Assembly (NCBI RefSeq): GCF_009737085.1
Contig: NZ_WOVL01000013.1
Coordinates: forward strand, 1-64,000
Direction: 5' to 3'
Source: Paenibacillus sp. NEAU-GSW1
GTDB lineage: Bacteria > Bacillota > Bacilli > Paenibacillales > Paenibacillaceae
Length of the DNA stretch: 64,000 bases
Positions within the stretch are counted from its first letter, which is position 1. The number at the start of each line of letters is the position of its first letter. The notes under the pieces are model-generated. The model worked only from the letters and a program-made list of their open reading frames with translations. It was not told where the DNA came from and ran no database searches. Positions 23,677-34,269 of the stretch are shown one piece after another. The translations under genes were made by a program, and so were the position numbers.

Positions 23677-26121
23677 ATGAGTCAGGAACAACAGCAATAT
23701 TACAGCTATAACCCGCTCGAAGTAGAACCGAAGTGGCAGAAGTTTTGGGATGCCAATAAAACATTCAAAACGACGGAGGATGCCGGCAAGCCGAAGTTTT
23801 ACGCGCTTGACATGTTTCCATATCCGTCAGGAGCGGGTCTTCATGTAGGTCACCCGGAAGGCTATACGGCTACCGATATCGTATCCCGCTACAAGCGGAT
23901 GCGCGGATACAACGTCCTTCATCCGATGGGCTGGGACGCATTCGGCTTGCCTGCTGAGCAGTACGCATTGCAAACCGGCCGCCATCCTCGTGAAATAACG
24001 GTTGAAAACATCGACAACTTCCGCCGTCAAATCAAGTCGCTGGGCTTCTCCTATGACTGGGACCGCGAATTCAGCACGACAGATCCGGATTATTACAAAT
24101 GGACACAGTGGATTTTTATCCAGCTGTACAAAAAAGGTCTGGCCTATGTAGCCGAAGTGCCGGTTAACTGGTGCGAAGCGCTCGGGACGGTACTTGCCAA
24201 TGAAGAAGTTATCGACGGCTTGAGCGAGCGCGGCGGCCATCCGGTCGTTCGCAAGCCGATGCGCCAATGGATGCTCAAAATTACCGAGTATGCGGAGCGC
24301 CTGCTTGAGGATTTGGAAGAGCTCGACTGGTCGGAGAGCATTAAAGATATGCAGCGCAACTGGATCGGCAAATCGACCGGCGCGGAAGTGACGTTTGCCA
24401 TCGACGGCCACGACGCATCGCTTGTCGTCTTCACTACCCGTCCGGATACGCTGTTCGGCGCAACGTATTGCGTACTTGCTCCAGAGCATGAGCTCGTGGC
24501 GCAAATTACGTCGGAATCGCAGCGGGAAGAGGTTGTGGCTTATCAAGAAACGGCGGCGCGCAAAAGCGATCTCGAGCGTACCGATCTGGCGAAGCACAAA
24601 ACAGGCGTATTCACTGGAGCTTATGCCATCAACCCGGCAAACGGCGCAAAAACGCCGATCTGGATTGCCGACTACGTGCTTGCAGGCTATGGCACCGGCG
24701 CAATTATGGCAGTTCCGGGCCATGACACCCGCGATTGGGAATTTGCGAAACAATTCGATCTGCCGATCATTGAGGTCGTGCAAGGCGGAGACGTGGAGAA
24801 GGAAGCATTCGCAGGCGACGGCCCGCACATCAATTCCGGCTTCCTGGACGGCCTGAACAATGAAGACGCGATTAAGGCGATGATAGAGCATCTTCAAGCG
24901 TCCGGCAAAGGCGAAGGCAAAGTGACGTACCGTCTCCGCGACTGGCTGTTCAGCCGTCAGCGCTATTGGGGAGAGCCGATTCCGGTGCTCCACCTCGAGG
25001 ACGGCACGATGAAGACCGTTCCGGAGGATCAGCTTCCGCTGCTGCTTCCTGATGTTGACGCGATCAAGCCGTCGGGAACGGGCGAGTCGCCGCTTGCCAA
25101 CGTGACGGATTGGGTGAATACGGTTGATCCGGAAACGGGAATGAAGGCGCGCCGCGAAACGAACACGATGCCGCAATGGGCAGGCAGCTGCTGGTACTAC
25201 TTGCGTTTTATCGATCCGAAAAATGAGAACGAAATTTGCTCGCCGGAGAAACAAAAGGAATGGCTCCCGGTCGATCTTTACATCGGCGGCGCGGAGCATG
25301 CCGTACTTCACTTGCTGTACGCCCGCTTCTGGCATAAAGTGCTCTATGATATCGGCGTAGTCGAAACGAAAGAGCCTTTCCACAAGCTGGTTAACCAAGG
25401 GATGATTCTCGGAACGAACAATGAGAAAATGTCCAAATCGCGCGGCAACGTCATCAATCCGGACGATATCGTGAACGAGTTCGGCGCGGATACGCTCCGC
25501 ATGTATGAAATGTTTATGGGCCCGCTGGAAGCGACGAAGCCTTGGAGTGAAAACGGCGTAGAGGGCACATACCGTTTCTTAAGCCGCGTATGGCGTCTGT
25601 TCATCAATGAAGAAAACGGCGGCCTGAATGCGAAGATCGATGCAGGCGAAACGACGGACGCATTCAAACGGGTATGGCACCGCACTATTAAGAAAGTAAC
25701 CGACGATTTCGAAAATCTGCGTTTCAATACGGCAATCAGCCAATTGATGATTTTCGTCAACGAAGCTTACAAAACGGATGCGCTGCCTAAAAAAGCGATG
25801 ACAGACTTCGTTCAAATGCTGTCGCCGCTCGCTCCGCACATTTCCGAAGAGCTGTGGGAGAAGCTGGGCGGAACCGGTTCCGTCTCCTATGAAGCATGGC
25901 CTGTATTCGACGAAGCTTGGACAGTTGACCAAGAGGTAGAAATCGTCGTGCAAGTAAACGGCAAAATTATCGAGCGCCTGTCGATCGCCGCTGACACGAA
26001 TGAAGCGGATATGGAGCAGCTGGCGAAAGAAAACGATAAAGTGAAAGAACTGATAGAAGGCAAAACGATCCGCAAGGTCATTGCGGTTAAAGGCAAGCTC
26101 GTCAACATCGTAGCGAATTAA
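23677..26121 (+). CDS. leuS: Leucyl-tRNA synthetase
   Basis: 814 aa, complete class I synthetase of normal bacterial length. The HIGH-type signature is HVGH (residues 56-59) after FPYPSGAGL. The CP1 editing domain follows ([32 protein letters not shown] with the editing Asp). The KMSKS loop (EKMSKSRGN) is near residue 586, and the anticodon-binding and C-terminal domains complete the protein. It charges tRNA-Leu with proofreading. Expression is controlled by the T-box leader upstream. It is monocistronic, closed by a strong terminator. Confidence 0.98.
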   Translation: MSQEQQQYYSYNPLEVEPKWQKFWDANKTFKTTEDAGKPKFYALDMFPYPSGAGLHVGHPEGYTATDIVSRYKRMRGYNVLHPMGWDAFGLPAEQYALQTGRHPREITVENIDNFRRQIKSLGFSYDWDREFSTTDPDYYKWTQWIFIQLYKKGLAYVAEVPVNWCEALGTVLANEEVIDGLSERGGHPVVRKPMRQWMLKITEYAERLLEDLEELDWSESIKDMQRNWIGKSTGAEVTFAIDGHDASLVVFTTRPDTLFGATYCVLAPEHELVAQITSESQREEVVAYQETAARKSDLERTDLAKHKTGVFTGAYAINPANGAKTPIWIADYVLAGYGTGAIMAVPGHDTRDWEFAKQFDLPIIEVVQGGDVEKEAFAGDGPHINSGFLDGLNNEDAIKAMIEHLQASGKGEGKVTYRLRDWLFSRQRYWGEPIPVLHLEDGTMKTVPEDQLPLLLPDVDAIKPSGTGESPLANVTDWVNTVDPETGMKARRETNTMPQWAGSCWYYLRFIDPKNENEICSPEKQKEWLPVDLYIGGAEHAVLHLLYARFWHKVLYDIGVVETKEPFHKLVNQGMILGTNNEKMSKSRGNVINPDDIVNEFGADTLRMYEMFMGPLEATKPWSENGVEGTYRFLSRVWRLFINEENGGLNAKIDAGETTDAFKRVWHRTIKKVTDDFENLRFNTAISQLMIFVNEAYKTDALPKKAMTDFVQMLSPLAPHISEELWEKLGGTGSVSYEAWPVFDEAWTVDQEVEIVVQVNGKIIERLSIAADTNEADMEQLAKENDKVKELIEGKTIRKVIAVKGKLVNIVAN

Positions 26122-26134
26122 TAGGACAAAAAAG

Positions 26135-26184
26135 AAGAGGTGAGCGGTCCAGCAGATTATCTGCTATTGACCGTTCACCTCTTT
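26135..26184. terminator. Bidirectional terminator between leuS and comER
   Basis: AAGAGGTGAGCGGTC pairs with GACCGTTCACCTCTT (one G-T), with an inner AGCAGA/TCTGCT stem and a T-run. It overlaps the 3' end of comER on the other strand. Confidence 0.85.
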
Positions 26185-27003
26185 GCCGTAAAAGGCTGTC
26201 GAAACTTTCTCGACATCCTCATCAAATTTCGCGTGCGTCGTTTGAATGAGCCGATTGAATACGCCTTCCGTCTCGCGCCGGAGCAGCCGAAGCGCTTGTG
26301 CGGTTATGCCGCCTGGCACGGCAACCTTTGCCTGAACGTCGGCGGGTGTCAGCCCGCCCTCTGTCAGCAGCAAGCCTGTGCCGAGCAGCATCGCTGAGGC
26401 GACGCTCGTCGCTTCATCTTTCGATATGCCGGTCTCGTATACCGCAGCATCGATAAACTGTTCCAGCAAGCAAGCGAAGAAGGCCGGGCCGCAGCTGGAA
26501 ATGTCGGAAACGATTCGAGTATATGATTCCTCGATTTGCAGCGGCTGGCTGATGTGCGACAGGAGCGATTCCAGACGGCTGCGATCCTCATCTTCAACTC
26601 TCGATCCGTATATGCAAAGCGTCGCTCCGCTCAAGACGGAATTGGTGACGCTGGGGATAACCTTGGCGATTTTGCACGGCATAAATTCTTCGAGATATTC
26701 AATCATGACCGGACTCGTTATGGATACAATGAGCTGTTCAGGTCGAACGACCGGCAGCAGCTCGTCGACTACCTTTTTAAATTCAAGCGGTTTGACGCAT
26801 AGAAAAACAACGTTGCAGCCAATTGCGCATTCGGCGTTGGCTGTCTTCGCTTGGATACCCGGGTGGCGGTTAGCCACCGTTTGCGCTTTCGAGAAATTGC
26901 GGTTGCTGACGTTGATCTGGCTTGGCTCGAGTGCGCCAGACGACACGAATGCTTCGATCAGCAGGCTTCCCATCGTGCCTGTTCCGACGAATCCGACCTT
27001 CAT
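26164..27003 (-). CDS. comER: ComER, ProC-like late competence operon protein
   Basis: 279 aa from the ATG at 27001-27003 with GGAGGG upstream. The N-terminal Rossmann fold (KVGFVGTGTMGSLLIEAFV) and the C-terminal helical domain with SSCGPAFFACLLEQFIDAA and KVAVPGGITAQAL match pyrroline-5-carboxylate reductases. The sequence and its place divergent to comEA identify ComER. In B. subtilis comER is dispensable for competence and its reaction is unclear; it might reduce P5C to proline. The gene shares a 205-nt divergent promoter region with comEA. Confidence 0.88.
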   Translation of the reverse strand: MKVGFVGTGTMGSLLIEAFVSSGALEPSQINVSNRNFSKAQTVANRHPGIQAKTANAECAIGCNVVFLCVKPLEFKKVVDELLPVVRPEQLIVSITSPVMIEYLEEFMPCKIAKVIPSVTNSVLSGATLCIYGSRVEDEDRSRLESLLSHISQPLQIEESYTRIVSDISSCGPAFFACLLEQFIDAAVYETGISKDEATSVASAMLLGTGLLLTEGGLTPADVQAKVAVPGGITAQALRLLRRETEGVFNRLIQTTHAKFDEDVEKVSTAFYGKEVNGQ

Positions 27004-27208
27004 GTCCAGCCCTCCTGTGTTCGAATTTACTGATGAGGCGGATGCGGCCACGCCAGCAACTTGTTGACTCTTTTAATCTATTCAGCAAGACTTGCTTCAT
27101 ATGCCACTGCATTCGCCTTTTTTTCCACATTTTTATAAGAGATCAAAATAGGGCTTTATATTTGCATGGATGCATTTATGCCATTCGTTTAAGGAGGGCG
27201 ATGAGACA

Positions 27209-27721
27209 ATGAAATTTAAAGCTAGAAAAGCGCAGTATATTGAAAGTATTGGCAAAATAACAGTTGTGGTTTTGCTTATTGCGGCAGCCGGTTTGCTCGC
27301 GGCTGCCTTCGCATGGCCGAAGAAAGAAGCTCCGCTTGGCTGGGAGCCGTTGAACCGTCAAGTCGAAGCTGCTCTTCTGCTCGAATCTGCGCATGACGCT
27401 GGAAACGGAGATAAGGCCGCCGCAAGCAGCAAGGGGGAGTCGGAAGCAGATAATCGAAAGGAAGCGTCTAAAGCAGCTGCGCCTGAATCGTCGAGCAAAG
27501 CTTCCGAATCCAATGGCGCTGCCGAAATGCTGGACATAAACCGCGCTACTTCCGAGCAATTGGATCGCTTAAAGGGGATCGGTCCGTCAAAAGCAAAAGC
27601 GATTGTCGCCGATCGCGAGCTAAACGGCTTTTTTCAGTCGACGGACGATTTGCTCCGTGTAAAAGGCATAGGACCGAAGCTGCTTGCGGCTTTGAAAGAG
27701 AGCATTGTCGCCCGTCCGTAA
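27209..27721 (+). CDS. comEA: ComEA DNA receptor, short form without SLBB domain
   Basis: 170 aa, AAGGAGGG 9 nt before ATG. A membrane helix (about 20-38) is followed by a 75-residue low-complexity Ala/Ser/Glu/Lys linker and a C-terminal helix-hairpin-helix pair (LDINRATSEQLDRLKGIG and LLRVKGIGPKLLAAL) that binds double-stranded DNA. B. subtilis ComEA has in addition an SLBB-like oligomerisation domain between the membrane and the linker; I see no counterpart here. Family role: captures incoming DNA at the cell surface and passes it to ComEC. Confidence 0.9.
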   Translation: MKFKARKAQYIESIGKITVVVLLIAAAGLLAAAFAWPKKEAPLGWEPLNRQVEAALLLESAHDAGNGDKAAASSKGESEADNRKEASKAAAPESSSKASESNGAAEMLDINRATSEQLDRLKGIGPSKAKAIVADRELNGFFQSTDDLLRVKGIGPKLLAALKESIVARP

Positions 27722-27790
27722 ATATGAGAGAATGAAAGAGTCTGGAGGAAAACAATCCCAGAAAAGCCTGGCAAAACTAAGCGAAGCTTA

Positions 27791-29220
<1,430 letters not shown>

Positions 29221-29311
29221 TTTGCAGTTATAATTAGTATAAGAAGTAAGCAGTACTAACGTATTTTGCCAAAGTATCGGCTAATACGGGACAGCAGGAG
29301 GAAGACGTACA

Positions 29312-29845
29312 ATGGCAACGGAATTTTCGCAAGAAGCGGAACGCAAAGATTGGGACACGTATTTCATGGATATCGCGTATATGGTTTCGACACGCTCGCG
29401 CTGTCCCCGCAGACATGTAGGCGCTCTGCTCATGCAGGGCAAGAAGCTGCTTGGCACTGCCTACAACGGAGCGCCGATGGGCGTGCAGGATTGCTCGGAG
29501 GCAGGCTGCATGATCGCGGAGGAATGGGAAGCAAAGCTTATCGACGGCAAAGAGCAAATCGTCAAGAAACAGCGGTGTATCCGCACAATTCACGCGGAGC
29601 AAAATTTGCTGCTGTTCACCGACCCGGTTAATCGAGACGGCTCTACTGTATATGTGACGGACCAGCCCTGCTGGACTTGCGCCAATATGCTTGCCAACAG
29701 CGGCGTGAAAGAAATCGTGTTTCACCGCGCGTACCCGAAGGACGGCGATAAAGTGACGCTGCTGATGAAACAGAAGGGTATCGTCTTTCGCGGATTAAAG
29801 GATTACGAGCCGCCGGCGCAGGCAAAGATGAACGTCGTATCGTAG
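29312..29845 (+). CDS. comEB: ComEB, dCMP deaminase-type protein
   Basis: 177 aa. Zinc-dependent deaminase motifs are intact: TIHAEQN (His, catalytic Glu) and TDQPCWTCANML (two zinc Cys). The N-terminal SRCPRRHVGALLM and YNGAPMG match dCMP deaminases. In B. subtilis comEB lies in the comE operon, its product is not needed for DNA uptake but converts dCMP to dUMP; a helicase-localising role has also been proposed. GCAGGAGGAAG precedes the ATG. Confidence 0.92.
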   Translation: MATEFSQEAERKDWDTYFMDIAYMVSTRSRCPRRHVGALLMQGKKLLGTAYNGAPMGVQDCSEAGCMIAEEWEAKLIDGKEQIVKKQRCIRTIHAEQNLLLFTDPVNRDGSTVYVTDQPCWTCANMLANSGVKEIVFHRAYPKDGDKVTLLMKQKGIVFRGLKDYEPPAQAKMNVVS

Positions 29846-29886
29846 CGTCTGCAGGTTTCAAAAAATGAGAACCAGAATGAGGAAGA

Positions 29887-29939
29887 ACCTCTGAACTAGC
29901 CAAGCCTTTGCTGCGGCTGCTGTTCAGAGGTCTTTTTTT
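29887..29939 (+). terminator. Terminator between comEB and comEC
   Basis: ACCTCTGAAC (29887-29896) pairs with GTTCAGAGGT (29922-29931), followed by CTTTTTTT. It would cut most transcripts before comEC unless read-through or a separate start occurs within the 27 nt left. Confidence 0.82.
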
Positions 29940-29966
29940 GTACCCGTATATTGAGGAGGAGCATGG

Positions 29967-32615
29967 ATGTTTAATCGAAGGCCGATTGTCTGGTTTGCGG
30001 TGTGCTGGGTTTTTGGCAGCGCGGCTGCTGCAAGCCTGGCGCCTGCCGCCCTTGCGCTTGCGGCGGGAGCGCTAACATTAGCTGCGCTGGCGCTCGTGCT
30101 TGGCAAGCAAGCGGCGCCGCGGCTAGCCGTCGTTTGCTTGCTCGGCTGCGCCGCCGCCGCAGGAGAACGGTTGTGGGCGGATGCCCGCAACGTGACGGCG
30201 CTGCCGGCGCTGCTTGCCGCCGCAGAGGCGGCCGGGCCTGACGCCGCCTTCATGGCGGAGGCGGAAGGCGTTGTTTCGTCCGCGGTCGAGATCGACGGCG
30301 ACCGCGTGACGTTTCGCGTGACGGCCGAAGCCGTCCGCGTTGAGGGCGAGGCGGCGCCGCGTCGGCTGCGCGAGCGCCTTCTTGTGCATATCCGGCTGGC
30401 TGAGCAGCCGGAGCAGGCGGTCGCCGCCGCGTGGCAACGCGGCGACCGCGTGCGCATTGCCGGCGAGCTGGCTCGGCCGGCAGGCGCATCCAACAGCGGC
30501 GGCTTCGATTACCGCCGCTATTTGCGGAGCAGCCAGCAAATACACTGGCTGCTCCGCGCCAGCGGCACCGGCGCCGTGGATCGGGCGCCGGGCCCGCCAT
30601 GGAGCGCGGCCGCAATGCTTGGCCGCGTTGATGCGGCGCGCGGCTGGCTCGGCGCGCGCATGGATGAGCTGTACCCGTCCGATCAGTCCGGGTACATGAA
30701 GGGTCTCGTCCTCGGCGTGCGCGAGGATCTCGACCCGGGCCAGTTCCAGCAATTTTCCCGGCTCGGATTGACGCATATTCTTGCGATTTCCGGCCTTCAT
30801 GTTGCTGTCTTTCTCTATGCGCTCGGCGGCTTGTTCCGCTTGTGCAGGATGACGCGGGAGCGGATGCTCCTCGCGCTGCTGCTCGCCGTGCCGTTTTATG
30901 TTCTGCTTGCGGGAGCTTCGCCCTCAGTGGTCCGGGCGGGGCTCATGGCGATGCTTGGATTGCTCGCCGCCCGTCTCGGCCAATTAAAGGACGGCTTGCA
31001 TTTGCTTGCGGCGTCAGCTGTACTGATGCTTATGTGGAATCCCTATTTAATAAGCGACGTCAGCTTTCAGCTCAGCTATATCGTTACGGCAGGTCTCATC
31101 ATCGGGGTGCCGCCGCTGCGAAAGGCGCTGCCTGATTGGCGCAAAGGAAAAGCGCTGCTCGATTTGCTCGCGGTTACACTCGTTGCGCAAGCAGCCGCTT
31201 TTCCGGTATCAATCTGCTATTTCAACCAGTTTCATTTGCTGTCGCTGCCGGCTAATTTAGCGCTCGTTCCGTTTATTAGCTTTATTGTGATGCCGTTAGG
31301 AGCTGCTGCGCTGTTGTTCGGCATGATTTGGCCTCTTGGCGGAAAGCTGCTTGCGGCCGCAGGCGCATATGCGAATGACGCTACCTTTTGGCTGGTCGAT
31401 AAGCTGGCGGATGCGGACGGCTTGCGAACAATTTGGGCATCGCCGCCTTTATGGTGGATTGCTGCTTGGTATTTGCTGTTTATTGCAGGAAGCCGGCTGC
31501 TTTTTTCGATATCGGTCCATCCGAGCGCTATTGCACTGCGTCCAGCATCCGATCAAGAGCCAAGCACGGAGACTATGCCGCTATACGATTGGATTGAGGG
31601 TGAGGAGTCGCCGAGGCGAAGAACATCCATATGGAAGTCATCCATGCTGGCCTTAATCGGGCTTGCTGCTGCTGCTCTGCTCGTGTATGCCTATTACCCT
31701 GATCGCTTCGACCGCAGCGGAAGCGTTCATGTGCTTGATGTCGGTCAGGGCGACAGCATCTATATTCGAACGCCGAGCGGAAAACGAATTTTGATTGACG
31801 GCGGCGGCACGCTCGATTTTCGAAAGTCGGGCGAGGAGTGGAGAAAGCGGAATGATCCGTTTGAAGTCGGGCGGAAGGTTGTCGTACCGCTTCTGATGAA
31901 GAGAGGCGTGCATGAGCTTGATCTGCTTGTTGTATCGCACTTGGACAGCGATCATATTCGCGGCTTGCAAGCGGTGCTGGATTCGATACCGGTCAGAGGC
32001 ATTTTGTGGAACGGCACGATGAAACGGGAGGAGGATGCTGAGGCGTTGCTGAGCCAAGCGACGGCACGCGGCATTCCGCTGTATCGAGCCGAAGCCGGAC
32101 AGCAATGGAAAATGGATGGCGACTCGCTGCTGTCCGTTCTTTGGCCTCAAGCCCGGGATAAGGCGCCCGTTGCTGCTGAGCTGACGCTGCCCTCCGAAGA
32201 TGATCAAAATCCGATTAGTGTCGTCATTCTTATGAAGATCTATAAGCGCCAATTTTTGTTCGCGGGAGACATTGACTCGGCGGTTGAAAACGAAATCGTG
32301 AAGCTGAGAGCTGTCGGCTCGAAGGATAAGGCTGCGCTTGACGATGTTGGCGTTTGCTGTGAGCCAATCGACGTGCTGAAGGCAGCTCATCACGGCAGCC
32401 GCTACTCGACTTCGGAGCAATGGCTTCATTATTGGCAGCCGCTAGCTGCCGCTTTATCAGCCGGATCGTCCAATACGTACGGGCACCCGCATCCCGATGT
32501 GCTAACCCGGCTGCATGACGTCGGCGCTTCTATCTATCGAACGGATACGGACGGGGAGATCAGCTATAAAGTTACGGCGGCTAACGATCTTATCGTACGA
32601 ACGGTAAAGCCATGA
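29967..32615 (+). CDS. comEC: ComEC/Rec2 DNA-translocation channel
   Basis: 882 aa. The N-terminal soluble OB-type domain lies between the first membrane helices and about residue 240. The competence domain with multiple helices (GLTHILAISGLHVAVFLYAL) follows. The C-terminal metallo-beta-lactamase-like domain begins at about 590 (VLDVGQGDSIYI, SHLDSDHIRG, KAAHHGSRYS). Family role: channel for single-stranded DNA entry, with the C-terminal domain proposed as the nuclease degrading the second strand. All zinc-ligand positions seem present. GC content of the first 700 nt is higher than its surroundings. GAGGAGGAG precedes the ATG. Confidence 0.95.
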   Translation: MFNRRPIVWFAVCWVFGSAAAASLAPAALALAAGALTLAALALVLGKQAAPRLAVVCLLGCAAAAGERLWADARNVTALPALLAAAEAAGPDAAFMAEAEGVVSSAVEIDGDRVTFRVTAEAVRVEGEAAPRRLRERLLVHIRLAEQPEQAVAAAWQRGDRVRIAGELARPAGASNSGGFDYRRYLRSSQQIHWLLRASGTGAVDRAPGPPWSAAAMLGRVDAARGWLGARMDELYPSDQSGYMKGLVLGVREDLDPGQFQQFSRLGLTHILAISGLHVAVFLYALGGLFRLCRMTRERMLLALLLAVPFYVLLAGASPSVVRAGLMAMLGLLAARLGQLKDGLHLLAASAVLMLMWNPYLISDVSFQLSYIVTAGLIIGVPPLRKALPDWRKGKALLDLLAVTLVAQAAAFPVSICYFNQFHLLSLPANLALVPFISFIVMPLGAAALLFGMIWPLGGKLLAAAGAYANDATFWLVDKLADADGLRTIWASPPLWWIAAWYLLFIAGSRLLFSISVHPSAIALRPASDQEPSTETMPLYDWIEGEESPRRRTSIWKSSMLALIGLAAAALLVYAYYPDRFDRSGSVHVLDVGQGDSIYIRTPSGKRILIDGGGTLDFRKSGEEWRKRNDPFEVGRKVVVPLLMKRGVHELDLLVVSHLDSDHIRGLQAVLDSIPVRGILWNGTMKREEDAEALLSQATARGIPLYRAEAGQQWKMDGDSLLSVLWPQARDKAPVAAELTLPSEDDQNPISVVILMKIYKRQFLFAGDIDSAVENEIVKLRAVGSKDKAALDDVGVCCEPIDVLKAAHHGSRYSTSEQWLHYWQPLAAALSAGSSNTYGHPHPDVLTRLHDVGASIYRTDTDGEISYKVTAANDLIVRTVKP

Positions 32616-32625
32616 GCATTAATTA

Positions 32626-33402
32626 TTAATGGCTGGGTTTGCTGGCAATTACCCTCAGCCGCTTGTAATCGACATACCATGCGCCGTCACGGAACAGTTG
32701 GCCGCGCGCGCTTCCGGCGACTTTATCGAACAGCTCTTCTTTTTGTTCCGCAGAAAAGTCGGCGACAAAAGTGTTGGCGAAGCCGTTCAGCCAATGGGCA
32801 AGTCCTTTCTCGCCATCTTCCATTTTCGTTGGACGTTCGAACAGCGCAGCATGCAACACGTCGAATCCCTGATTCTCTAGCAGCGACGTATATGAGGCGA
32901 TGCTAGGGAAATACCAGGGGTTCCGCGCTTCCGCATCGACGCCGTAATCATTGACGAGGTGACGGTAGAGTGCGGATACGACCGTACCGACGTTCCGGTG
33001 TCCACCAAATTCGACGACCAGTCTGCCGCCCGGCTTTAAAGCGTTCCACATGCACGCGATCGCCTTTTCAGGTTTTTTTATCCAATGCAGGGCCGCATTA
33101 GAGAAGATCGCGTCATAGGCTGTATTCGTTGTGAACTGCTCGGCATCACCCGTTTGAAACTGAATATTTGCATACTTAGCACGCGCTTTCTCGATCATTT
33201 CCTCCGACATATCCATTCCGGATACAATCGCTCCGCTTTTTGCTATTTCATTCGTCAGCTCCCCTGTTCCGCAGCCGACATCCAAGATGTGCTCGCCGGG
33301 CTGAGCGTTCAACAGCTCGACAACGCCTTTGCCGTAATCGGAAACGAAGCCCAGTTTATTGTCATATAGTTCAGCGTTCCATACTTGACCGTCTGTTTTC
33401 AT
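32626..33402 (-). CDS. SAM-dependent methyltransferase (trans-aconitate methyltransferase-like)
   Basis: 258 aa; the ATG at 33400-33402 is 9 nt after AAGGGG, while the upstream ATG touches the site. ILDVGCGTGELTNEIA is the SAM-binding motif I; FSNAALHWIKKPEKAI and LKPGGRLVVEFGG are typical of the Tam/UbiE-like group. It is convergent with comEC (10-nt gap). The substrate is not predictable. It is absent from the equivalent B. subtilis position, so it is an insertion into the com-holA block. Confidence 0.85.
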   Translation of the reverse strand: MKTDGQVWNAELYDNKLGFVSDYGKGVVELLNAQPGEHILDVGCGTGELTNEIAKSGAIVSGMDMSEEMIEKARAKYANIQFQTGDAEQFTTNTAYDAIFSNAALHWIKKPEKAIACMWNALKPGGRLVVEFGGHRNVGTVVSALYRHLVNDYGVDAEARNPWYFPSIASYTSLLENQGFDVLHAALFERPTKMEDGEKGLAHWLNGFANTFVADFSAEQKEELFDKVAGSARGQLFRDGAWYVDYKRLRVIASKPSH

Positions 33403-33490
33403 GGAAATCATCCCCTTCGTTATTTGATCCTCATTTTTACATAAATTGATTTATTGTTTAAATATATAATTCCTATTATGTTTATAGTTA

Positions 33491-33532
33491 AGTCCTATAT
33501 ATGTTCGAAATTCCTCTATACGGACTACTTTT
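33491..33532. repeat. Imperfect inverted repeat with T-run in a 318-nt intergenic region
   Basis: AGTCCTATA and TATACGGACT flank a 15-20 nt AT-rich loop, followed by CTTTTTTTTT. No plus-strand gene precedes it, so an orphan terminator, a small RNA end or a chance structure are possible. The rest of 33403-33720 appears to be promoter DNA for the two divergent genes. Confidence 0.3.
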
Positions 33533-33665
33533 TTTTTGCTATCCTTTATACTGGAGTTTTCTTGTTTTTGCAGTGAAGATTACGCGCTTAGAGATTGTGG
33601 ATCGCGAGCGAAAGTGGCTTCAACATCAATACTTAATAAAATAAAGTAAATTATTTTATCATTCG

Positions 33666-33692
33666 TGCAACATTCACTGCAGCCTGCTCGTC
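33666..33692 (+). promoter_or_regulatory. Possible ECF-type promoter (autoregulation)
   Basis: TGCAAC at 33666-33671 and CGTC at 33689-33692 with 17-nt spacing resemble -35 (AAC core) and -10 (CGTC) of ECF sigma factors. It would start transcription about 20 nt before the sigma gene. Confidence 0.35.
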
Positions 33693-33720
33693 AAAGAGGT
33701 TGCAAGAGGGGGGAGCCTTC

Positions 33721-34269
33721 GTGGTGGAGCCTGGCCTCATTAGAGCCGCTCAGTCGGGAGATCGCGACGCTTTAATTTCTCTTTTGCGAGAGATTGAAAC
33801 ACATGTCTATCGGACAGCCTACTATATACTAAACAATGAACAGGATGCGTTGGATGCGGCTCAGGAAGCGCTGATCCGAATTTATACGAAAATCGGTTCC
33901 TATGAAGAGAAGGCGCAGTTTAAGACATGGATTCAACGAATAGTAACGAATATCTGTATCGATAAATTTAGAAGAAGCAAGCCAACCGTATCCATTGAGG
34001 AGCACGAAATGGTGTTCAGGGAAAAGCAGAACGTAGAGGACGAAGTTATGTCCGCTTACGCGATTCAAGATATACGAGTCGCTATCGAGAAGCTCCCCGA
34101 TCATCATCGAGCCGTTGTCGTACTAAGGTATTTGCAAGATTTTTCGTACAACGAAATTGCCGAATCGCTCGATCTCCCTTTAAATACGGTCAAATCCTAC
34201 TTATTCCGAGCAAGGCAACAGCTTCAAACGTTACTTCAAGATTATCAGAAAGGTGGTGTCCGGGGATGA
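33721..34269 (+). CDS. ECF RNA polymerase sigma factor (SigW-like)
   Basis: 182 aa from the GTG at 33721, with AGGGGGGAG 5 nt before (the adjacent GTG at 33724 is equally possible). Region 2 reads RTAYYILNNEQDALDAAQEA, region 4 reads LPDHHRAVVVLRYLQDFSYN EIAESLDLPLNTVKSYLFRA. The length and sequence fit the SigW/SigM-type envelope-stress group. The stop overlaps the start of the anti-sigma gene by 4 nt, indicating translational coupling. Confidence 0.92.
   Translation: MVEPGLIRAAQSGDRDALISLLREIETHVYRTAYYILNNEQDALDAAQEALIRIYTKIGSYEEKAQFKTWIQRIVTNICIDKFRRSKPTVSIEEHEMVFREKQNVEDEVMSAYAIQDIRVAIEKLPDHHRAVVVLRYLQDFSYNEIAESLDLPLNTVKSYLFRARQQLQTLLQDYQKGGVRG

Noticed and set aside
23827-25398. 523-codon open frame antisense to leuS
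   Set aside because: leuS is complete and certain. The antisense frame shows only the codon-bias shadow (Arg/His/Leu-rich) and no family features.
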